Of a DNA stretch of 64,000 bases, positions 48,803-56,902 are shown in pieces. The DNA is from Aurantiochytrium sp. KH105 (taxonomy: Eukaryota; Sar; Bigyra; Thraustochytrida; Thraustochytriidae): NCBI GenBank assembly GCA_003116975.1, contig BGKB01000038.1, positions 372,001-436,000 of the forward strand. The letters run 5' to 3'. Within the stretch, counting starts at the first letter, position 1; each line of letters starts with the position of its first letter. The notes under the pieces were generated by a model. It saw only the letters and a program-made list of their open reading frames with translations. It searched no databases and was not told the origin of the DNA. The translations under genes were made by a program, and so were the position numbers.

Positions 48803-49894
48803 ATGGGCAGTTGTTGCTCGAAGAAACCCGGGCGACTGAGTCTCGCTCTTCAGCAAGACCGACAAGACGACATGAAGAAGTTCAGAATCCTCCTGCTCGG
48901 CACCAGCGAGTCCGGCAAGACCACCCTCTTCAATCAAGCGCGCATCGTTATGGGCGCTGGCTACCCACCAGAGCTTGCGGCCCGCATGCGATCCGTTCTC
49001 ATCGCAAATGTGATCGTGGGTGCCAAAACAATACTCGACGCTGCCGACATGTTCGACCGGACTTTTACTGATCCGCAAGCACAAAGCGCTGCAGATCTTG
49101 TACTCAACGCCGAAGCCACGAACGACCTTTCCGAAGACCTTGCACATGCTATCATCACGCTCTGGGACGACGAGGACTTTCGCGCGATCTGGGATCAGCG
49201 CAGTAACTTCCAACTTCAGGACGATTGGGACGAACTTGCTGAAAAGCTACGCGCATATCCGGCATGGGGCGGCCCGGACTGGACCCCTTCTCAAGAAGAC
49301 CTCCTTCAATGCCGCACGCATACAATCGGCATAGAAGAGGAAGAGTTTTTGCGAAGTAAATGGGGGGTGAAGGTTCGTCTCATTGATGTCGGTGGCTTGC
49401 GTGGCGAACGCCGCAAGTGGACTCCATACTTTGAGGGAGTCGATTTAATTATTTTCGTGGTCAGCATTTCCGAATATGACCAAGTGCTCGCTGAAGATCA
49501 GACCAAAAATCGTCTGCAAGAGTCCTTGGAACTTTTCAATGAGATCGCCAATGCCAAATGGTCGTCCAAATCTAACATTCTCATTCTCTTCAATAAGGTA
49601 GATGTGCTCAGGGACAAGCTTCTCTCGCAACATATTCCGCTCAACGTCTCTGGTCTTTTTGCTGATGCACCCAAATGTGATGGGTACCAGAACGACCCCG
49701 AAAAAGCAGAAAGATTTCTTTCGAATGCCATATGCTGGTTCCATACGAGATTTCTGGCAGAGTGTAGGGACACCAAGTTTGTCTTGGTGCAGGTCGCCTC
49801 TGCTGTGCACACCGAGCAGGTTGACAATATTTTCCGAGCTGTGGGCGAAATCATTCTACGAAGAAACCTTCATGGTAGCGGATATTTAAGGTAA
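48803..49894 (+). CDS. Divergent G-protein alpha subunit 3 of 3, predicted GTPase-defective
   Basis: 363 residues. I chose the ATG at 48803 because it gives MGSCCSKK, a classic dual myristoyl (Gly2) and palmitoyl (Cys4, Cys5) signal. The fold is clearly G-alpha throughout (P-loop, helical domain, switch II, NKVD at 264-267). Three catalytic features depart from the family. The P-loop is GTSESGKTT, so the residue equivalent to Ras Gly12/G-alpha-i Gly42 is Ser35. Switch II reads DVGGLRGERRKW, so the catalytic Gln (G-alpha-i Gln204) is Leu199. The TCAT guanine-binding motif is replaced by ASAVHT (332-337). Arg171 of switch I is kept. In studied G-alphas a Gln-to-Leu change at this site abolishes GTP hydrolysis. 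The gene otherwise looks intact, with no stops, so the changes seem selected rather than decay. Confidence 0.95.
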   Translation: MGSCCSKKPGRLSLALQQDRQDDMKKFRILLLGTSESGKTTLFNQARIVMGAGYPPELAARMRSVLIANVIVGAKTILDAADMFDRTFTDPQAQSAADLVLNAEATNDLSEDLAHAIITLWDDEDFRAIWDQRSNFQLQDDWDELAEKLRAYPAWGGPDWTPSQEDLLQCRTHTIGIEEEEFLRSKWGVKVRLIDVGGLRGERRKWTPYFEGVDLIIFVVSISEYDQVLAEDQTKNRLQESLELFNEIANAKWSSKSNILILFNKVDVLRDKLLSQHIPLNVSGLFADAPKCDGYQNDPEKAERFLSNAICWFHTRFLAECRDTKFVLVQVASAVHTEQVDNIFRAVGEIILRRNLHGSGYLR

Positions 49895-50498
49895 AAGTCA
49901 CCATGTTCTGCGAAATAGTCGAAGAAATTTACTTTCGCCAGTCAACGGGTCGATAGACCGCTTGAGATAGCAAAAAAATTGCCGCAAACTTCTGCTCAAT
50001 ACCTAGCTAGATATCGGGTGAGAGAGTTGCCCGAATTTTCAGGGGAATCAGTTTTGCCAAAGTTGCGACAGGCTTGGGCAAAAAAGGTCACCCAATCAAC
50101 CATTCGATGCGTTAACAAATTTACTACGGATCAGGCCAAATATTGTCTGGCATGCCTCCGCCTCTTGCTGCAGGCCCGCAAGATATTTCACCAGGCAGAG
50201 CTTTTGCGTTTGATCTGCAACCTTGACCAGGACAAATGACCATTATAATGAGAGGCACCGTCAAACTCTTCCGCCTCTCAGCGTTTGACCGAAAATGCTT
50301 CTGAGAGTCTCGAACTTCGCAAATGACGAGTGAAACTTTGCCCTGGACTGATTTGAAATTTCAATAAGCATGATCTGGACGGAGCTTGGCCCGATCGCGC
50401 GAGCAAGATTTCCAGAAAATTCATGTGGCTAGCCAGAGATACAATACGAATTTCTTTTTCTTTTGGGGAAATCTTCACTTCAAACATCTCACGAGTGC
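49895..50498. other. Convergent spacer after the G-alpha array
   Basis: About 600 bases between the stops of G-alpha 3 (+) and exportin-5 (-). AT-richer, consistent with 3' UTRs. An 86-codon plus frame (49979-50239) begins on TTG rather than ATG and has no family match by eye. Confidence 0.45.
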
Positions 50499-53400
50499 TC
50501 AAGACGAAAACGACGACGAAGACGAAAAGAGTGACTGCACGCCGAGATCACTCGCATCGGCTGCGTTCACCCATTGTGAAGCGCGATCGAAAAAAGCATG
50601 CTGTTCGTGCTTCTTCCGCGCGCTCTTTGCAGCATCGACCCCGCCAGACGCGCCCCCAAGGTTCTGAATCTCAATTTCGCCCCCGCGAGCCTTGCTGTTG
50701 AAAGGGTTCTGTGTCGGATGCGGCCGCATTGATTCAGGCTGAACTTCAAAAATGCACTTCCATACAAAGTCCTTGCATCGCTGACGACGAGCTTTGTCCG
50801 TTGACGGTGCTGCAATGGCCTCCTCGGCCTTGCGAATCGTGTCATGGTCCATACCTGGAACGCCGTCCAGCAAATGCTGGTGCACGTCCTGCAGGGTCGC
50901 GCGACTGTAGTCAAAGATTGTCTTGGAAAACTCATCCGGCATTACTCCATTTGGTGCCCCCGCGAGGACCCAGGCGTTGGTGAGCACCTGCAAGATAACT
51001 TGGGCCGCGGACTCAACGTGCGTCGTGCGCGGACGAAAAAGGGCTCCAAAGCATGCGCAAAAGAGTTCATTCGCAATAAACTTGTGCAGCCGCGCTCGTG
51101 GAGACAGGCACGCAAAGAAAATCTGACGAAGCAAATTGGCTGCGCGCGAACAGCAAACGGCGTGGGTACTTCCCAAACACCCTGCCAGAGACAAGAGAAC
51201 AGGCGCCGCAACCTCGTCGCGGTCAAGCAGTCTGTTCGCCAATGGCGACGCGCGCACCTTGCGGGGATCATCTGTCGTAGTTTTTCCGATTGTTTTCAAA
51301 AGCGGAGAGAGGACGTCCACAAGGCCTGTCGAGAGCGCGCGAATCGTCGCGTCCCGCAGAATGTCCGACTGTTGGCACCGAGGGCAAATCCCACACGTTC
51401 GCGAAGAGCACGCCGTCTGCGACGTGGCTGGCGCGTCGGGCGCGTCCGTTGCAAAGTCAATCGTCACATCCAGCGTGGCGTGCCAATGTGGATCAACCGC
51501 GACACGGGGCTGCTCGCCCTGTAAGAGAGGCCACGAACGGTCCAAGCGCATGAACAGATGGCTCACGAAGCGCTGCACGACCGGCAATAGAAAACCGTCG
51601 ACGTACTCATCCGGACAGTGCATAATGCAAGGGACGACCAGCCCTTGAATGAGTCGGTAGACAGCGCGATTCTCGAGCACTTCCAAGTTGGATAGCATTG
51701 CCTCGCTGAGCAACTCCGAAGCTTGCGGCAGCGCGAAGACGCCAACATTACGGTACTTTGCCGCTCGCCCGAGCCCCGAGTACAAGACCTCGCGTAGTTG
51801 GCTCATGGCGTGAAGCGTATGCAGATTGTTTGCGCTATCAGGCCACGAGCAATTCGTGCCCCCGAACTTGCCCATGAGGACGCGCATTTCGTCAGGATGC
51901 ACGTAGAGTACATCCTGGTACTTTTCACGCTCGCGCGAAAGGCCGTGCAGGGACCGCAGCATCGTGAACATGTTGGGAAGCACATCGCGCCAATAACGGG
52001 CAAAGGGGCGCACGTGGTCGCTTCGTCCCTTCGAGCGACGTGCCATGGCCAGCATTAACGCAAGCGCACGTCGACTTTCCTGCACCAGGTCGTCTCCAGT
52101 GCCGCACTGCCGCAGCGCCGCCGCCAGTCGCTCGGGAGAAGAGGCCATTTGCGTCACTTCCGGCGATGTCCACACGCGCAGGGGCTGCGCCACGAGTTCA
52201 CCCACAAACCGATCTTGCTCCTCGCCGCTCGGAAGCGTGTTGCTCACCACGACTAGGACCTCGTGCAAAACGATTTTCTCCTGGTTCTCGATGCGCGTCC
52301 CGCTCTCGTTCAGAACCTGTAGCACATTCTCACAAAACTTGGGCAGCAAGGTCGCCATGTGAGCGCGAATTTCGGGAGAGGACGCTCCGCCCTCTGAGAG
52401 CTGCGTGCAAATCTCGAGTAGAGCGCTTCCAGCACGCCGGCGAATGCTCAAGGTTTCCACCGAGTAGGGCTCACTCCCCTGCTCCGTTGCCTTGTGAAAG
52501 GTGGCACACGAAAACATCTTGTTCAGCACAGGAAACAAGAAAAGCGACGGGCCGTCTGGGACAGCTGCGTAGCATTTGCTTAAACGCGAGAGCACGTGCA
52601 GCACGCCTAGTGCGTCGCCCACGGCTCGCTCGCTAAAACCCAGCACCGTTTCAAGCCCGAGACGAAGCTCGACAGCACCCTGGCCTGCACGTGTTGCGCT
52701 TGCCTGCCCTCCCAGCTGATTGAGATGGCCAAACTGCTCAAAAATCTTTTTCGGGACGTCGCGCAAAATGCCGTCCACCAACCAGACCAGCGTCGATGTC
52801 ACGTAAGCCTGACGAGGGCTTTCCAGCTCTGGCTGTTCCACAGAGGCCCCGTTGGACCCAGCGAAAAAGGTTGCATCATCGAGTTGTACCTGCAGAGCCC
52901 GAACGCCGGCACCCAGCGCCGCTGTATCTGGTGGCGAGGAAGGTGGCACGCATGCCAAGCTCACACGTAGACGCCAGAATTGTAACGCTTGCTCTGGACA
53001 GAGCTTGGTAAGTGATTGCATCACAAGTAAGGTCTGGGTGCGCATGCCATCCAAGGCGCTCATGAAATCCTCGTGATCATCAAAAGACTCGAGCGCAAAG
53101 GCAGCTGCTGGCCACAATGACGACGCAGGTGAGTCAGGGGCGCCAAGGGCAATCACATGATCTGCAAGGCATCGCCATGAAAGCATCAGGTAGGACTCGA
53201 GGAGCGCACAGCCCTCTCTACCTGTGGAGCATGGCGCCAGTTCCTGCGTGGAATTATCCGAAGAAAATAAAGCCACATGTGCGCTCCATGCCCGGACCGC
53301 CGCCAGCATGCCATTGACGCACGCTGCGCGTACGCGCACGCCAGGTTGGCAGAGCATTTGAAGCAGCATGCGCATAACTGACTCTAGTGCCTCGCGGGCG

Positions 53401-54563
53401 CGAGGCCCGTCATTGGCACGATTTGCATCCGCCTCCGTGAGCAGCTGTGCAAAGTACTGCGAGGTGATTTGGGTCACTGCGCGAGCTTGCAAAAAGTGCA
53501 CATCTTCATTCTCCAAGAGAGTCGTTTCCGCATCGCCAGTGCTATCGTCATTGGCAAGAGCAAAGAGCGGCCACACAGCATCTAAGGCTGCGCAGTCGCG
53601 CTGAGATTGAACAGTCCCGCGCAGAGGTACGAGCTGGAACGAACCCTGGAGCACGTTGGCCACCGAACATGCGTAGCCCAGCATGTCTACCGTCGTGTTG
53701 CGGTCAGAGGTCGACTTTTCCGCAAGCGCCGCGACACATTGCCACGCGGCCTTTTGCACACCGCGAGCGCTGTCTGAAGCTGGAATGCCAGCAATAGGAT
53801 GAGCAAAGGCGCTTACCGCGCTCACCAAATTGTGATTCATAAGTGACTGGACGGGCGCAAGGTCCGCTAATAGCTGTAGCGCACCGAGCGTTGCCGTCGC
53901 GAGCGCCATATTCTCCTCGAGAGCCGTGCCTCCGCCTTGCGAAGCGGCCTCGCGCGCTCCAGCATGAGCGCTCTCGAGAAGTCTGAAAACGAGCTGAAGC
54001 AACTCATCAAGCGCAGCACGCAATCCTTGCATAATGTCCGACCTACGACCCGGAGACAGAGAAGAGTTAAAGTCTGAATTTGTGCAGTCTTCCGTCAGGT
54101 CTCGCAAAGTACGAAGAACAAGCTCGGCGCGCCCGATGCTCTTGGCGGCTGCATTCTCAAGAACACTTAGAAAATTGGTCCATTCCTGCGGCCACGATCG
54201 CTTCGCGAGCTCCACCAGAATGGATGACACTTTGGCTTTGATGAATCTCGCCTCTTGGTCCTGCAGACCCTCCCAAAGGATCTCGAGCGCGGCCTCCTTA
54301 ACTTGCTCACGATCTTGCTGGCCCAGCGCCTTCCAATGTCCACAAATTGATCGCAAACTTGCATTGAGAGCAAACAGTCGCACGCTGTCGGGCTGCCGTT
54401 CGCGTGTAGCCATTGCGTAGAGCATCAGCCCCTCCAACGCTGCGCGTGGTCGATCTGCGAACTGATCCAGAAGAGCCTGGGCTTGCTGCCTCGCAGCTGT
54501 CTGCGTGGCTTTATCATAGACAGTTTGCAAAGCCTGCACCAGCACACTAGGATCTCCTTGCAT
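50499..54563 (-). CDS. XPO5: Exportin-5-like nuclear export receptor
   Basis: 1354 residues from the ATG at 54561-54563 (MQGDPSVLVQALQTVYD); the frame extends 41 codons upstream without an ATG. The N-terminal ~100 residues are an importin-beta N-terminal region (ALNASLRSICGHW). Residues ~100-250 are an Xpo1-type HEAT region with the hallmark block KAKVSSILVELAKRSWPQEW and ELVLRTLRDLTEDC, best matched by exportin-5/HASTY. The rest is a long series of HEAT-like helical hairpins to the end. It is somewhat longer than animal exportin-5 (about 1200). Exportin-5 carries structured RNAs (pre-miRNA, tRNA in some lineages) and proteins out of the nucleus with Ran-GTP. Exportin-5 versus another exportin is judged from the N-terminal blocks only. 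Gene start is divergent from the XPA_C-like gene. Confidence 0.85.
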   Translation of the reverse strand: MQGDPSVLVQALQTVYDKATQTAARQQAQALLDQFADRPRAALEGLMLYAMATRERQPDSVRLFALNASLRSICGHWKALGQQDREQVKEAALEILWEGLQDQEARFIKAKVSSILVELAKRSWPQEWTNFLSVLENAAAKSIGRAELVLRTLRDLTEDCTNSDFNSSLSPGRRSDIMQGLRAALDELLQLVFRLLESAHAGAREAASQGGGTALEENMALATATLGALQLLADLAPVQSLMNHNLVSAVSAFAHPIAGIPASDSARGVQKAAWQCVAALAEKSTSDRNTTVDMLGYACSVANVLQGSFQLVPLRGTVQSQRDCAALDAVWPLFALANDDSTGDAETTLLENEDVHFLQARAVTQITSQYFAQLLTEADANRANDGPRAREALESVMRMLLQMLCQPGVRVRAACVNGMLAAVRAWSAHVALFSSDNSTQELAPCSTGREGCALLESYLMLSWRCLADHVIALGAPDSPASSLWPAAAFALESFDDHEDFMSALDGMRTQTLLVMQSLTKLCPEQALQFWRLRVSLACVPPSSPPDTAALGAGVRALQVQLDDATFFAGSNGASVEQPELESPRQAYVTSTLVWLVDGILRDVPKKIFEQFGHLNQLGGQASATRAGQGAVELRLGLETVLGFSERAVGDALGVLHVLSRLSKCYAAVPDGPSLFLFPVLNKMFSCATFHKATEQGSEPYSVETLSIRRRAGSALLEICTQLSEGGASSPEIRAHMATLLPKFCENVLQVLNESGTRIENQEKIVLHEVLVVVSNTLPSGEEQDRFVGELVAQPLRVWTSPEVTQMASSPERLAAALRQCGTGDDLVQESRRALALMLAMARRSKGRSDHVRPFARYWRDVLPNMFTMLRSLHGLSREREKYQDVLYVHPDEMRVLMGKFGGTNCSWPDSANNLHTLHAMSQLREVLYSGLGRAAKYRNVGVFALPQASELLSEAMLSNLEVLENRAVYRLIQGLVVPCIMHCPDEYVDGFLLPVVQRFVSHLFMRLDRSWPLLQGEQPRVAVDPHWHATLDVTIDFATDAPDAPATSQTACSSRTCGICPRCQQSDILRDATIRALSTGLVDVLSPLLKTIGKTTTDDPRKVRASPLANRLLDRDEVAAPVLLSLAGCLGSTHAVCCSRAANLLRQIFFACLSPRARLHKFIANELFCACFGALFRPRTTHVESAAQVILQVLTNAWVLAGAPNGVMPDEFSKTIFDYSRATLQDVHQHLLDGVPGMDHDTIRKAEEAIAAPSTDKARRQRCKDFVWKCIFEVQPESMRPHPTQNPFNSKARGGEIEIQNLGGASGGVDAAKSARKKHEQHAFFDRASQWVNAADASDLGVQSLFSSSSSFSS

Positions 54564-55645
54564 AGTTTCTCTCTGCCTCGTCGGCAGCCGGTCTCCACGT
54601 CCTTGCGAATGTATCGCCAAGGAAGACAACACGTAGCCAAGGTTTTTTAGTGATCGATGCTTGTTCAATGAATGGTTCTTGTCCACGTTACTGCCGCTAT
54701 TGTGGCTAACGCGTCAGCCTGGCAGCAGACCTTGAGGCCGCCTTCTTTTCCACCCGCCGTCGCCGCCGCAGCAGTCGTCGCCGTCGTCGTCGTCGCCGTC
54801 GTCGTCGTCGCCGCCGCCGCTCGCGCCTAGCCCAGCCCAGCCCGGCCGAGTCCAACCCCAAAGCGAGCCGCTGATCTCCCGCGCGAGCTCCAAGGAGAGC
54901 GCTGCGGCTCACCGCAGGAGCTCCTGCGCAGCGGCGCGTCTGCGGCCAAGGACGCGCGCTCCGCCCTCCCGCTCGATCGCGACCTCGCGCGCGTCCGCCC
55001 TCGCGCCGCCACGACCTCCCGTTGCGAACTGCTCGATCGCTCGCGCGTCCCAATATCTAGGGCCCCGGAGACCCTCAAAGCCAGCCGAGGAGCGACTTTT
55101 GAGACACTCTTCGGGGGTTTATAAAGACCCTTTGCCGAGCACACGAGGCATCTGTCCCTTATCTATAAGGGTGATACGGAGGACATGTGCCGCGAAGGAT
55201 GCTCTCGTCTGTAAGGTACCCCCCTGGATGGTCTGAAAGTGGCGAGGATTGCCCATAGTAATGTTAGGGGCGACGTTTTTTTCCCTCCCCCCTCTATTTT
55301 GCGCCTATTTCGCGCCGGGATGGTCGCGGGCTCGAGGACGCGCGCAGGCAATGTCACGCGACGAGCAGGAAACTCGAGACTTGGGAGCCGCGCGCGTCGG
55401 GGGCGAGACGCTCGAAGCGCCGAGGGCGACGGAAGCGTGCGTCTGCACAGACGCGCATCTACGTATAACGTTCGCAGCTGGCCGACTGACCGACTGACCC
55501 TGCGTCGTACAACGGCGAACGAGGACCAAGGCATCGAGCATCGAGCATCAGCTGCGCGCGAGAGCTTGCGTAGGAAGGTCTTGAATAGCACAAGAGGTCA
55601 ATACGAGGACGCCTCGCGGAGTCGACCGCCCGAAAGCACGACAGG
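54564..55645. promoter_or_regulatory. Divergent promoter region, exportin-5 / XPA_C-like gene
   Basis: About 1.1 kb. It holds a (GTC/GCC)n triplet array at 54764-54820 and a symmetric TTTATAAA at 55118-55125 that could serve either strand. It lies more than 500 bases from each ATG, so long leaders would be needed. No gene seen. Confidence 0.5.
54764..54820 (+). repeat. GTC/GCC trinucleotide repeat array
   Basis: Interrupted GTC and GCC triplets upstream of the exportin-5 gene, outside coding sequence. Confidence 0.85.
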
Positions 55646-56626
55646 ATGAGCAGCCGAATCCCTGAACTCGCAAATGTCTACGTAGTGTCGACGGTCGATG
55701 CACGCAAGATGTTCTGGCTTGACAGCAACCATTTGCGCCGCCTTACACCCGAAGTGCAAGGCCAAAGCGCATTTGGCGTCGGACGCGGCACGACCTACTA
55801 CAAGGTGTCAGATCTCGAGCGCCTCGCCATATCTGTGCATGGCAAGGATAACTTTGAGGCCAAGGTCCAGAAGCGCCAGCGTAGAAAGGAGCGAGCGAAG
55901 GAAATGAAGGAGGCCGTCGACCGTGCGGCAGAAAAGGCTCGCGAGGAGCTCCTCGCAAAGCGCAAGCTCGCTATTCGTGAAAAAGAGAATGAGCTTTCCA
56001 AGGCCCGCCGCGTTCGTGAAGGCGAAACTGCTCGCACAGCTCTCGGAGCTAGCGCAAGTGCCAACGTTTCGAGCGCAAACACTATGACATCTTCGTCGTC
56101 ATCGTCTGCGGCCCACCCTCTCTCTTCTGGTTCTTCCTCGTCAAGTTCAGCTTCGCTGGCGGCTGCCAAGGTGGCAGCGCAGCAAGAAGCTGCAGGTTAT
56201 GAACTCAAGCCAAAGCTGCGCGCAGACCTTGTCAAGGCGCTTCGCAGTCAACTCCGTCGTATGATTCGCAACGGGCTGTCGCTCTCCCCCTCGTCGATTC
56301 CACAAGCAATTCTCGTCGAAGCGACTTGTGTGCTCCCAGAGGTCTTTGCGTCCCTTCTTGGGCGTCCCGAGGACCCAACCCTCCGCACCTTTTCGCAGAT
56401 TGGTCAAACCATTTCTCTTGAGGCGACGTGCGAAACGGTCCTGGGATGCTCAGGCAATGATGTTCGTCGCTCGGCTGGCGGTAGCTGGCTTGTGATCGAC
56501 ACGACTGAGGGAGGCCTCATGCTGGAGTACCTTCCCTCCAAGTTTCTTCTCCGGATCAAAACCCATACGGGCCACGGCGACATTGATGAGCGATATTTGA
56601 CGACTCCGATTGGTCGATGGAAATGA
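55646..56626 (+). CDS. XPA_C-like domain protein, no zinc finger
   Basis: 326 residues from the ATG at 55646. Residues ~10-75 match the pattern of the XPA C-terminal domain: V-S-T-V-D-A-R-K (T-x-A-K/R), then L-x-x-x-x-L, then a G-x-x-T-Y-Y-K-V-S-D-L-E-x-x-A segment followed by H-G-x-x-x-F/L-E. The XPA zinc finger is absent, so this is not XPA itself. Residues ~70-130 are a highly charged helix (likely coiled coil), ~130-180 a Ser-rich linker, and ~190-326 a globular C-terminal domain (LVKALRSQLRRMI to TTPIGRWK) that I do not recognise. A nucleic-acid or chromatin role would fit the XPA_C-like module but is unproven. The family match is made by eye and is moderate. Confidence 0.6.
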   Translation: MSSRIPELANVYVVSTVDARKMFWLDSNHLRRLTPEVQGQSAFGVGRGTTYYKVSDLERLAISVHGKDNFEAKVQKRQRRKERAKEMKEAVDRAAEKAREELLAKRKLAIREKENELSKARRVREGETARTALGASASANVSSANTMTSSSSSSAAHPLSSGSSSSSSASLAAAKVAAQQEAAGYELKPKLRADLVKALRSQLRRMIRNGLSLSPSSIPQAILVEATCVLPEVFASLLGRPEDPTLRTFSQIGQTISLEATCETVLGCSGNDVRRSAGGSWLVIDTTEGGLMLEYLPSKFLLRIKTHTGHGDIDERYLTTPIGRWK

Positions 56627-56902
56627 GTGAACCGCAATGGCGTCACCAACAAATCTCGGAATACAGAGAACACAAAAAGCAAGAGGTTTCTCCAATACAT
56701 CCCAAAGCCGTTCTCGAAGATTAGGATCAAGTTGGGTAAAATAAACTTGCTTGCTTGTGTCCATTTCCGTACCTTGGAAAATCGGCAGGCACCACCGAAG
56801 TGTGAAAAGGCGCATTCAGATCGCATGTCTGCACATTTGAAACGAATAGCCAAGGTAAAAGGAATAAGATGTTTGCTGTCTTAGAACTCGACGGCTTGCA
56901 CT
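56627..56902. other. Short convergent spacer
   Basis: 276 bases between convergent stops. AT-rich, no gene. Confidence 0.4.

Noticed and set aside
49979-50239. 86-codon plus frame after G-alpha 3
   Set aside because: Begins on TTG, no family resemblance, lies in a convergent AT-rich spacer.
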